From: Nitrospirota bacterium
Lineage (GTDB): Bacteria; JACPQY01
Length of the DNA stretch: 64,000 nucleotides
Reading direction: 5' to 3'
Assembly (NCBI GenBank): GCA_016180645.1
Contig: JACPAV010000002.1
Location: forward strand, 1 to 64,000
Part shown: piece after piece, positions 1-7,213 of the stretch
Numbering within the stretch: the stretch's first letter is position 1
How the letters are laid out: each line of letters starts with the position of its first letter
Notes under the pieces: model-generated
What the model was told of the DNA's origin: nothing
The model's input: only the letters and a program-made list of their open reading frames with translations
Database searches by the model: none
Made by a program: the position numbers and the translations under genes

Positions 1-738
1 GAGGGCACCCCAAAGGTGACCCTCGCCTACCGCGACGTTCTCGCGAAGTTGCGTGAGGCGCTTTCCATGACCGGCGCGGATGTGGAAAACGTCCTCAAGA
101 AAATGGCCGGGATGCGACAATTGACCGTCGAGGCGCCGTCAAAAACCACCGACCGGATGATCACCATCGAGAACCCGGAGAAATTCCTTGAGAATGTGAA
201 GGGCATCGTCAAGGAAATGGATTCCTCGGTGACCCAAGGGTTCAAACAGGAGCAGGAGCTCATCGACATCCAGACCTTCTCTCAACTCGTCGGCACCGAG
301 GCCGAGAAAGTCTACAAGAAGATCATGTCGAAGGACGTGCCCGAAACCATCTTTTTCTTCCGCCGGAGCGAGGCCCTTCGCTGGGCGCAGGAAAAGGGCA
401 AGGACTTTTTCGACAAGACGACAAAGAGGCTGAAAAAGATCGAGGAGCTTGAGGGCATCAACGACGTGATCTACGTGGACAATGAGACCCTGCGGCAGGT
501 GCTCGGCTCAACGGACATCATCAAGCTCTGCAAGGTCATCAAGCACGCGGAGGAAGACGCGAAGAAGAAGCTCCTCACCAACCTCTCGGACCGCATGTCC
601 AAGATGGTAAATGAGCAGATGCCGAACATCGAAGAGGTGGACGAGGTCGAGATCGCCGACATCGAGGAGAACATCATCGGGCAGATCAAGGCAATGAAGA
701 AAGCGTCTGTGGCGGGCGCACCTCCGCCGGCGGCTTGA
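1..738 (+). CDS. FliG-like motor switch protein, 5'-truncated by the window edge
   Basis: The frame is open from base 1, so the GTG at 16 need not be the true start and the gene probably begins upstream. The last 80 or so residues resemble the FliG C-terminal domain that contacts the stator: a stretch around VDNETLRQVL followed by an amphipathic helix set (LLTNLSDRMSKMVNEQM) and a closing DIEENIIGQI helix. The preceding part, rich in charged helices, does not show the usual FliG N and middle domain signatures in what is visible. It lies 44 bp upstream of motA and motB on the same strand, which supports a rotor/stator role. No other flagellar gene is visible in the window. Alternative: a FliG-domain protein of a non-flagellar motor. 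The C-terminal family call is fairly secure, the overall function is not. Confidence 0.7.
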   Translation, partial: EGTPKVTLAYRDVLAKLREALSMTGADVENVLKKMAGMRQLTVEAPSKTTDRMITIENPEKFLENVKGIVKEMDSSVTQGFKQEQELIDIQTFSQLVGTEAEKVYKKIMSKDVPETIFFFRRSEALRWAQEKGKDFFDKTTKRLKKIEELEGINDVIYVDNETLRQVLGSTDIIKLCKVIKHAEEDAKKKLLTNLSDRMSKMVNEQMPNIEEVDEVEIADIEENIIGQIKAMKKASVAGAPPPAA

Positions 739-782
739 GAAACGGCGCCCCGTTGTCCGTCCGTCTGAGATAAGGCTCGCCC

Positions 783-1607
783 GTGAACATTGCCACTCTT
801 CTCGGGATGGGGGCCGGAATGGGCATCCTGGTCTGGTCGCTCTTCGCGTCCACCCCACAGGTCGGCGTCTTCTTTAACATCCCCAGCATCGGTATCGTTC
901 TGGGCGGCACGATCGGCGCCATGTTCGTTTCCTTTCCCATGGCGGACGTGGTCCGAAGTTTGAAAGTGGCGGGCGCTGTATTCAGGCAGGAGGATCTGCC
1001 GATCGGCACGTACATCGACCAGATTGTGGAACTCTCCAAGCAGGTATTTGCGAAGGGCACGATGAAGATGGGCTCCGCTTTGGAAGGGCAGGAAAACGAG
1101 TTCTTGAAGGACGGACTTCAAATGCTCGTGGACCAGCGGCCCATCGACAAGATCCGGGAATACATGCAGGCATCGATGCAAACCATGTACGACCAGGGGA
1201 AGGGCGAGGCCGCGATATTCAAATCGTTGGCGAACTATGCTCCGGCGTTCGGCCTCCTCGGAACGCTGATCGGCCTCATCGCCATGCTCCAGGGGTTGGG
1301 CGCCGAGGGAGGCGGGCTGGGCACAATCGGAACGGGCATGGCCGTCTCGCTGATCACAACCTTTTACGGCGTCATGCTTGCCAACATGATTTTCCTCCCG
1401 ATCGCCACGAAATACGACAAGCGTATCGAACAGCGCACGGTCCTCATGAATGTCATCATGGAAGGATTGACGCTCCTTGCAACCCGGCAACCGCCGGATT
1501 TGGTGCGCGACCGGCTCAAAGCCTACCTGCCGATGGGCAAGTGGGGCGGCGTGAAGTCGGCGGCCGGCCAGAAGCCCGCCGGCAGCGAGACAAAGGAAAA
1601 GGCCTGA
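783..1607 (+). CDS. motA: MotA-type stator channel subunit
   Basis: 274 residues, GTG start. It is the ion-channel half of the stator that converts proton or sodium flow into torque in the inner membrane. Two N-terminal membrane segments (about residues 3-25 and 32-52) are followed by a cytoplasmic loop of about 110 residues and two further membrane segments (about 155-205). Family landmarks are present: GVFFNIPSIGIVLGGTIGA in the second segment, the proline of YAPAFGLLGTLIG equivalent to the conserved MotA channel proline, and FLPIATK at the end of segment four with the second conserved proline. The C-terminal tail is Lys/Gly rich. motB follows after 24 bp, so the two are co-transcribed, probably together with the FliG-like gene upstream. 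ExbB/TolQ is less likely given the length and the MotB partner. Confidence 0.9.
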   Translation: MNIATLLGMGAGMGILVWSLFASTPQVGVFFNIPSIGIVLGGTIGAMFVSFPMADVVRSLKVAGAVFRQEDLPIGTYIDQIVELSKQVFAKGTMKMGSALEGQENEFLKDGLQMLVDQRPIDKIREYMQASMQTMYDQGKGEAAIFKSLANYAPAFGLLGTLIGLIAMLQGLGAEGGGLGTIGTGMAVSLITTFYGVMLANMIFLPIATKYDKRIEQRTVLMNVIMEGLTLLATRQPPDLVRDRLKAYLPMGKWGGVKSAAGQKPAGSETKEKA

Positions 1608-1631
1608 TCTTCCGCCTCGGCGGAGGCCACC

Positions 1632-2393
1632 ATGCCGCTCCCACGAAAGGCCGGTGGAGGTGACGAAGGCGCCGGCTGGCTCGCCAGCTTCGGCGACCTC
1701 GTCACCAATCTCATGGTGTTCTTCGTCATGCTCATCTCCATTTCCACGATCGACGAGAAGAAACTGAAGGCCATCGCCGGCGCCATCCAGGATGAAATCG
1801 GGGGGATCGAAATCCCCGAGCGGGCCATTACCGAGGATCTCATTGAAGACGTCAACCGGCTCATCTCTCTCTCCCACTTGGAGGACGTCATCACCGTGAC
1901 CGTGACGCCGGACGGCATCCTCCTCTCCGCCAAGGGATCGGCCTTCTTCGCCCCCGGCAGCGCGGACCTCCTTCCTGAAGCCCGGGAGAAATTCACCGTC
2001 ATTGTGGAGGGACTGGTCAAAATTCCATACCACATCGAAGTGATCGGGCACTCCGATACCGTTCCCATCCACACGGAGCAGTTCCCCTCCAACTGGGAGC
2101 TCTCGGGGGCCCGCGCCACGAATCTGGTTCGATACTTCATCGAAAAAGGATTCGCCCCAAATCGAATCCGGGGAATCGCCGCCGCGGATACGCGTCCGGT
2201 AGCCCCGGACTACAAGGAAGATGGAACGCCTCTTCCGGATAACCAGGCAAAGAATCGCCGCATCGACATCATGATTTTCTCCACCAAGGAGCCGGCGGAA
2301 TCCAAACCGACGGCTCCGGCCGGGGAGGCCTCCGAGGAAGAACCCACTTCTGAGGGAGAACCCGCGGCGGAAGAGGCACCGGCTGAGGAATAG
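1632..2393 (+). CDS. motB: MotB-type stator subunit with OmpA peptidoglycan-binding domain
   Basis: 253 residues, with the start preceded by a GGAGG-like site. One membrane segment near the N terminus contains SFGDLVTNLMVFFVML, whose Asp corresponds to the essential ion-binding Asp of MotB. The C-terminal half is an OmpA-like domain (about residues 95-220: IEVIGHSDTVPI, NWELSGARATNLVRYF, NRRIDIMIF), which anchors the stator to peptidoglycan. The last 30 residues are an acidic Glu/Ala/Pro-rich tail. It pairs with the MotA gene 24 bp upstream. Confidence 0.9.
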   Translation: MPLPRKAGGGDEGAGWLASFGDLVTNLMVFFVMLISISTIDEKKLKAIAGAIQDEIGGIEIPERAITEDLIEDVNRLISLSHLEDVITVTVTPDGILLSAKGSAFFAPGSADLLPEAREKFTVIVEGLVKIPYHIEVIGHSDTVPIHTEQFPSNWELSGARATNLVRYFIEKGFAPNRIRGIAAADTRPVAPDYKEDGTPLPDNQAKNRRIDIMIFSTKEPAESKPTAPAGEASEEEPTSEGEPAAEEAPAEE

Positions 2394-2462
2394 GCTGCCA
2401 ACCATTCGCCCCGTTCAGCATCATGTGTTGATCCCGGGTATTCGTCGCTCCCCCTCAAACCT

Positions 2463-2517
2463 GGTAGCCGCAGGCTTTAGCCTGCGTCCAAGACGCACCC
2501 TAAAGGATGCGCCTACC
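2463..2517. repeat. double-hairpin intergenic repeat, copy 1
   Basis: Outer arms GGTAG/CTACC enclose two adjacent hairpins: CGCAGGCT-tt-AGCCTGCG (8-bp perfect arms) and CGCACCCT-aa-AGGATGCG (one mismatch). It lies between motB and the SulP gene. The same architecture recurs at about 29.8, 54.4, 56.0, 59.4 and 63.5 kb. Confidence 0.8.
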
Positions 2518-2528
2518 AAGACACCCGC

Positions 2529-4748
2529 ATGAGCAAGTCCGAAAATCGCGCGGGAGACGTCTGGGGCGGCGTGGCCGCCACGCTCGTGGCGCTTCCTTCC
2601 TCCATCGCCTACGGCGTGGTCATGTTCTCGGCGATAGGCGCCGCCTTCGCCGCGCAGGGCGCGCTGGCGGGGGTGATCGGTGCCATCGCGCTCGGCATCC
2701 TCGCGCCGCTCTTCGGCGGCACGCCCCGGCTCATCACTTCACCTTCGGCGCCTGCCGCCGCCGTGGTCGCCGCCACCGCCGCCGAGTTTTATCAGGCCCT
2801 CTCGCCGGGGACCGATCCCGCCGGTATATCCGCCGTCCTGCTCCTCCTCGCCATCACGGGGGTTGCTACGGGAATCCTTCAGCTCGCCATCGGGGCCGTG
2901 GGCGGCGGGAAACTGATGAAGTACATCCCCTACCCCGTGGTGGCCGGGTTCCTGAGCGGGGTCGCCATCGTCATATTCACGGGGCAAATCCCCAAGTTCT
3001 TCGGATTTCCCAAATCGGCTGGGTTGTGGGGCGGCCTCACCCAGCCGGACCTCTGGCGCTGGCCGGGAATCGTCGTGGGACTCATCACCATCGGTGGGAT
3101 GGTCGTGGCCCCCAAGATTACCCGTCGACTCCCGGCTGTCATTATCGCCCTTCTCGGCGGAATAGGCGCCTATTTCGCGATCGCATTCCTCGTCGATCCG
3201 ACCCTGTTGAGCCTGACCGACAATCACTTGGTCATCGGACCCGTCGGCGGCCGCGAGGCCCTCTCCGTCTCCAGCCTCGTCGGCCGATGGAGCGCCGTTA
3301 CACAGCTCGCTCTTCCCCAACTCAAGCTTGTCTTTCTTCCGGCACTCACAATGGCCATCCTGCTCTCCCTCGACACGCTGAAGACCTGCGTCATCGTCGA
3401 CGCGCTGACCCGATCCCGAAGCAATGCGAACCGGGAGCTGATCGGCCAGGGGATCGGCAACGTGGCCTCCGGACTGATCGGGGGCGCGCCCGGCTCCGGA
3501 ACGATGGGGGCCACGCTCATCAACCTCAGCAGCGGGGCAAAAACCCGTTTCTCCGGACTGGTGGAGGGAGTACTCGTCCTCGTAGTCTTCCTGCTGTTCG
3601 CTCGCTGGGTGTCGTGGATTCCCCTCGCCGCCCTCGCAGGCATCCTCCTCGTGGTCGCCTATCGCATGGTCGATCGCGACAGCTTCCACCTGCTGAAAAA
3701 CAAGTCCACCCGTCTCGACTTCGTTGTCGTGGCGGTGGTGGCCGTCGTGACCGTAAGCGTGGATCTGGTCACCGCCGAGGCGGTCGGACTCGGCATTGCA
3801 ATTCTGCTCTTTCTCCGGGAACAAATCCGCGAGCCCATCGTCCGCCGGAAGACGACCGGGGATCACACGTTTTCAAAAAAACGCCGCGTCCCTTCCGAAG
3901 CGGCCATCCTTGAGAAGAAGGGGGAACAAACCGCCATTTACGAACTTGTGGGAAGCCTCTTCTTCGGAACCACGGACCATCTCTACACCGAGTTGGAATC
4001 GGATCTCCGAACGAAGACATTCGTGATCCTCGACATGCGCTCGGTCCGATCGGTCGACGTGACGGCCGCTCACAAGCTGGACCAAATCGAGGCCCAGCTC
4101 ACCGAGCGCGGGGCCTTCCTGGTCTTTGCCGGGCTGTCACATCATCTTCCGACAGAGCAGAACCTCCAGGCATTTTTCGCCGAAGTCGGTCTCAACAAAC
4201 CTTCGCGGAACGTGAAAATGTTCGAAGAATTGAGCGAGGCGTTGGAATGGGTGGAGGATCGTATCCTGGAAGAGGAAGGCGTTCGAAAGGCGACGACGGA
4301 GCCCCCGTTGACGCTCGGCCAGTTCGACCTGCTGCACGGCCTTGATGCGGCCGACGTCAAAGAAGTCGAGGCATTGGCGGCGACAAAGTCGTTCGTCCCA
4401 AGGAGCAAGATTTTCAGCCGGGGGGACAAAGGGGATGAGGTCTTCCTGATCCGATCCGGTGAGGTGCGGATCAACCTCCCGCTCGAAGGCGGCGAACACC
4501 ATCACCTGGCGACATTTGCGCGCGGCGATTTCTTCGGCGATATGTCTTTCCTCGACCATGCAGACCGATCGGCCGACGCCGTCACCAGCTCTGCCACCGA
4601 ACTTTATGTCTTGTCCCGGGCCCAGTTCGATGCCTTTGCCCTCCGCCACCCGCTGGTGGCCAAGCGAGTGATTGCCCGGCTCGCGCGCGCCCTGTCCATC
4701 CGCCTCCGGCAGACGGACACCGAACTCCGCGCCCTCGAAGAAGCCTGA
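2529..4748 (+). CDS. SulP-family anion permease fused to STAS and cyclic-nucleotide-binding domains
   Basis: 739 residues. Residues about 10-430 are the SulP membrane core (sulfate/bicarbonate/anion transport in the inner membrane), recognisable from LPSSIAYGVVMFSAIGAAFA, TSPSAPAAAVVAAT and YPVVAGFLSGVAIVIFTGQ. A STAS domain follows (about 465-575, with FVILDMRSVRSVDVTAAHKL). A third module (about 600-739) is a cyclic nucleotide-binding domain: SRGDKGDEVFLIRSGEVRI, then FARGDFFGDMSFLDHADRSA. In the phosphate-binding cassette the usual FGE is FGD here, while the Arg of RSA is kept, so ligand binding is plausible but not assured. No strong ribosome site precedes the ATG. Transport may be gated by a nucleotide or by the domain alone. 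The exact anion is unknown. Confidence 0.88.
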   Translation: MSKSENRAGDVWGGVAATLVALPSSIAYGVVMFSAIGAAFAAQGALAGVIGAIALGILAPLFGGTPRLITSPSAPAAAVVAATAAEFYQALSPGTDPAGISAVLLLLAITGVATGILQLAIGAVGGGKLMKYIPYPVVAGFLSGVAIVIFTGQIPKFFGFPKSAGLWGGLTQPDLWRWPGIVVGLITIGGMVVAPKITRRLPAVIIALLGGIGAYFAIAFLVDPTLLSLTDNHLVIGPVGGREALSVSSLVGRWSAVTQLALPQLKLVFLPALTMAILLSLDTLKTCVIVDALTRSRSNANRELIGQGIGNVASGLIGGAPGSGTMGATLINLSSGAKTRFSGLVEGVLVLVVFLLFARWVSWIPLAALAGILLVVAYRMVDRDSFHLLKNKSTRLDFVVVAVVAVVTVSVDLVTAEAVGLGIAILLFLREQIREPIVRRKTTGDHTFSKKRRVPSEAAILEKKGEQTAIYELVGSLFFGTTDHLYTELESDLRTKTFVILDMRSVRSVDVTAAHKLDQIEAQLTERGAFLVFAGLSHHLPTEQNLQAFFAEVGLNKPSRNVKMFEELSEALEWVEDRILEEEGVRKATTEPPLTLGQFDLLHGLDAADVKEVEALAATKSFVPRSKIFSRGDKGDEVFLIRSGEVRINLPLEGGEHHHLATFARGDFFGDMSFLDHADRSADAVTSSATELYVLSRAQFDAFALRHPLVAKRVIARLARALSIRLRQTDTELRALEEA

Positions 4749-4775
4749 ACCCTTCGTGGGGCTTTGACCCATTCG

Positions 4776-4807
4776 CGTGGTTATTTACCACGAATTTCGT
4801 CTTCTTT
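4776..4807 (+). terminator. candidate intrinsic terminator after the SulP gene
   Basis: CGTGGT-tattt-ACCACG, a 6-bp perfect stem with a 5-base loop, is followed by a T-rich stretch (aatttcgtcttcttt). It begins 28 bases after the SulP stop codon. Confidence 0.5.
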
Positions 4808-5173
4808 CCCATGGTAATTTGATTACATTGGCAACACGTTAATATTACATATATTTCCAAAGATTCGGGATTGTCATGTGTAGCGCCCCGCCTTCAGTGG
4901 CCTATCATCGTGGCCGGCCCGGAGGTCGGGGTACCGCACCTTCCATGGCTGGCATCCAGCCAGTCGCGGGGCGGCTTTGCCATCCTGGCGCCGTCCTCCG
5001 TGGTTCTATTTGCTCGGCCTCATCGGTCTGGTCGTTGCGCTCCGCACGGTCGGTGTGAGTTTGAGCGAAGCGGCCGAGCGCGGAATCGTCTTCGCTTCTT
5101 CCCCGATGAGGTCGGCGAGGCTCCTCCCAACCACCGGCCCTACCGGGCTCCGGGGGTAGCAGGGCCGGCGCGC
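4808..5173. other. gap without a convincing gene
   Basis: An AT-rich stretch at about 4810-4860, unlike its surroundings, contains a promoter-like arrangement on the plus strand (TTGGCA at 4828, 17-bp spacer, ATATTT at 4851). The remaining G+C-rich part holds short open frames with no family resemblance. It ends with a hairpin just past the glycosyltransferase stop codon. Confidence 0.5.
5128..5172 (-). terminator. hairpin downstream of the glycosyltransferase
   Basis: CCGGCCCT-ACC pairs with GGTAGC-AGGGCCGG, a strong G+C-rich stem with a small bulge. It lies immediately past the stop codon of the minus-strand gene ending at 5174. No T tract follows on the minus strand, so it may act as a transcript 3' end stabiliser rather than a classical terminator. 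Confidence 0.4.
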
Positions 5174-6607
5174 TCAGGACTTCGGTTTCTGAAACACAGA
5201 GCCGCCGAGAATTTCCCTGTACACTTCGACTTCGGCGGCGTTTTTCAGAAGGATCGCTTCCGGCCCTTCCCCAAAGGCCTCCACCTCCGCACGCATTCCA
5301 TCCATCAGCGTGGCACAGGCGGCCAGGAACGGTGCCGCGTAGGAATGCGAGGCCGTCCCCCTGAGCTTCCGCCATCCCTCGATCGCTTCATCCACCTTTC
5401 CGACCAGATAGGGTAGCAGCGGAAGGAGGGCCGCAGCCAAGGGCCCGTATTTCTCCGATCGGGTCCCTTCCGAAAGCAATCGGCACGCCGTGGCGATGCG
5501 CCGTCCGAAGGCCGGGTCCCCCATCGAGGGAGCCTGCCACCGCCACACAAGGGCCTGCCGCAACAGGCCGCGGCCTAGAAGGAATTTGTGCTCCGGGCGG
5601 TTTCTCACCGGCAACCCCCTTCGCTCAATCAGATCCTGAAGGGCCGGGGCAATCATCTCCGCACGCGCCTCGGGTGTGTGCTGTTCAACCACGCGCCGCC
5701 ATCCGCGATAGGCAATCGCCAATCGTTCCTCTCCGTGCCGGAGATACCGTTCAATCCGATCCATGGCGTCGGCCGCGTCGGCATGCCGGTAGGCGACGAA
5801 ATCCTCTCCTTCTTCAAACAACGCGCGGACGGAGGGTGCCGGCGAATCGCACAGCAGCATCGCGCCGCACCCCATGGCCTCGAAGACCCGGAAATTGGGG
5901 GCATCGACGACGGATTCAGAGCTCTGCCTCTGCGCCGGCGGAGGCGCAGTTTCATTGATCACGATTTTCGAAGAAGGATAGACGGATTCGAACTCCCCCG
6001 CGCCCACATGCAGGCGATACCGGGTACCCACCTTCGAGAGCAGCTCTTGGAAGAACCGGTGGCGCTCCGGGTGCAGGCGGACGTCCCAATTCCCGACGAA
6101 TGCGACGTCGATGGGGCGTTCACGCCCCGGATCAAACGAGGAGACCCGCTCGCGGGCGCCTTTGTAGTACAAGGGACAATAGGCGACATCGTTCGTCGAT
6201 CCCCTCCGAATGAAATATTCCACGGAGCCCTGGGTATCCAAGTAGACACGGTCGAACACGTGCGAGAAGTCCCATGCCCAGGAATTGAGATGGAAATGCG
6301 TGTCGTGGAAATAGGCCACGGAGGGGATCCCCAAGTGGTCGAGATCAAGGAGCGAATCGCAGAGGGCCCACCCGTGGAGGAAGAAAGCCACGGGGCGATC
6401 CTGCCCCTTCCCCACGGACTCCAGGATGGAGGGCAGATGATAGTTGGCCAGGGTGGCCGGGGCGGCCTGAATCTGGAGGTAGGCGATTCGATAGAACTTT
6501 TCCAGCGCGCGGGAAAGATCGTCCGGCCAGAAAGCCCAAAGGAGTACGGGCTTGGAAGCGGGCCTGTGGGCGGCTGACGAGGTCAAGTCGTTCCCATTGA
6601 CCCCCAA
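5174..6607 (-). CDS. glycosyltransferase, CgeB-like (GT-B fold)
   Basis: 477 residues. The central part resembles CgeB/DUF3880-type glycosyltransferases: an N-terminal half with SVAYFHDTHFHLNSWAWDF, a DVAFVGNWD motif beginning the C-terminal Rossmann domain, and the donor-site signature NFRVFEAMGCGAMLLCD (about residues 233-249), typical of GT-B enzymes using nucleotide sugars. The last 130 residues form a helical extension without recognised motifs. The start lies 3 bp after the FHA gene stop codon, so translation is probably coupled. It is the last gene of the minus-strand cluster that includes the PGGCGG secreted proteins. Modification of those Thr/Pro-rich proteins would be a plausible role but is inference only. 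Acceptor and sugar are unknown. Confidence 0.75.
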   Translation of the reverse strand: MGVNGNDLTSSAAHRPASKPVLLWAFWPDDLSRALEKFYRIAYLQIQAAPATLANYHLPSILESVGKGQDRPVAFFLHGWALCDSLLDLDHLGIPSVAYFHDTHFHLNSWAWDFSHVFDRVYLDTQGSVEYFIRRGSTNDVAYCPLYYKGARERVSSFDPGRERPIDVAFVGNWDVRLHPERHRFFQELLSKVGTRYRLHVGAGEFESVYPSSKIVINETAPPPAQRQSSESVVDAPNFRVFEAMGCGAMLLCDSPAPSVRALFEEGEDFVAYRHADAADAMDRIERYLRHGEERLAIAYRGWRRVVEQHTPEARAEMIAPALQDLIERRGLPVRNRPEHKFLLGRGLLRQALVWRWQAPSMGDPAFGRRIATACRLLSEGTRSEKYGPLAAALLPLLPYLVGKVDEAIEGWRKLRGTASHSYAAPFLAACATLMDGMRAEVEAFGEGPEAILLKNAAEVEVYREILGGSVFQKPKS

Positions 6608-6610
6608 GCC

Positions 6611-7183
6611 CTACACGACCGGGTCCACGTCCATCAGGCGGGCGGGCGGACCGGCCGGAGGGGCCTTCGTCTCCTGGCAGGCTTGGAATAGACCCTTCGG
6701 GGTGAAGAAAGCAAAATGGGTATCGGGGCCGAGTGACACCATGTCGCCGTCCGTCAGGGGCTTCTGTTCCCGAGGGGCGAGCCGCTTCCCGTTCAAGAAC
6801 GTTCCATTGGTTGAGGTCATCTCGACGAGATTGGCCGTCCCCGCCGCAGGACCCGCCAGGAGATACGCGTGATGTTTGGAAATCGTACTGGCCGCAATCG
6901 GGAGGTCGCAATCCTCTCCCCGTCCCACAAACACGCGGTCGCCCGCAATGAACGCCCCGGTTTCCTTGCGAACCACCTTGAAGACTTCGCATTTCGGATC
7001 GGGACGGAAGGTCGAACGAGATACGCCCAAGCTCGCCCGCTCTTGGTATGCGGTGCGGGCGGCCAACTTCGAAGCCACCACTTCGCGCGGCACTCTCACA
7101 AGAAACGGGTGCTTGAACTCGGCAAGCACCTGCTCCTCGGACTTTCCCGTCAGCGCTTGTTTGTAGGTTGCCAGTGTATCCAT
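6611..7183 (-). CDS. FHA-domain protein
   Basis: 190 residues, start preceded by GGGAGG. A forkhead-associated domain occupies about residues 70-165, with the hallmark VGRGEDCDLPI, the phosphothreonine-binding S..H pair in STISKHHAYLL and STNGTFLNGKRL. FHA domains bind phosphothreonine peptides, which fits the large Ser/Thr kinase encoded about 7 kb away. The N-terminal 65 residues are charged and unassigned (LVRVPREVVASKLAART). No signal peptide is present, so it is cytoplasmic. The gene lies between secreted protein gene 1 (30 bp) and the glycosyltransferase (3 bp). Confidence 0.85.
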   Translation of the reverse strand: MDTLATYKQALTGKSEEQVLAEFKHPFLVRVPREVVASKLAARTAYQERASLGVSRSTFRPDPKCEVFKVVRKETGAFIAGDRVFVGRGEDCDLPIAASTISKHHAYLLAGPAAGTANLVEMTSTNGTFLNGKRLAPREQKPLTDGDMVSLGPDTHFAFFTPKGLFQACQETKAPPAGPPARLMDVDPVV

Positions 7184-7213
7184 GGGCCTCCCGATCCGTG
7201 TTCCGTTACCAGA

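Noticed and set aside
471-2405. 644-codon open frame on the minus strand
   Set aside because: Antisense to motA/motB; His/Arg/Asp-rich composition typical of a shadow frame in high-G+C DNA, with no family motif.
2507-3913. 468-codon plus-strand frame overlapping the SulP gene
   Set aside because: Arg/His/Pro-rich shadow frame; the SulP frame has clear motifs.
4977-5159. 60-codon frame with a hydrophobic stretch (WFYLLGLIGLVVALR)
   Set aside because: Tempting as a small membrane protein, but it has no ribosome site, no conserved neighbour, and runs into the hairpin after the glycosyltransferase gene.
5588-6577. 329-codon plus-strand frame
   Set aside because: Antisense to the glycosyltransferase.
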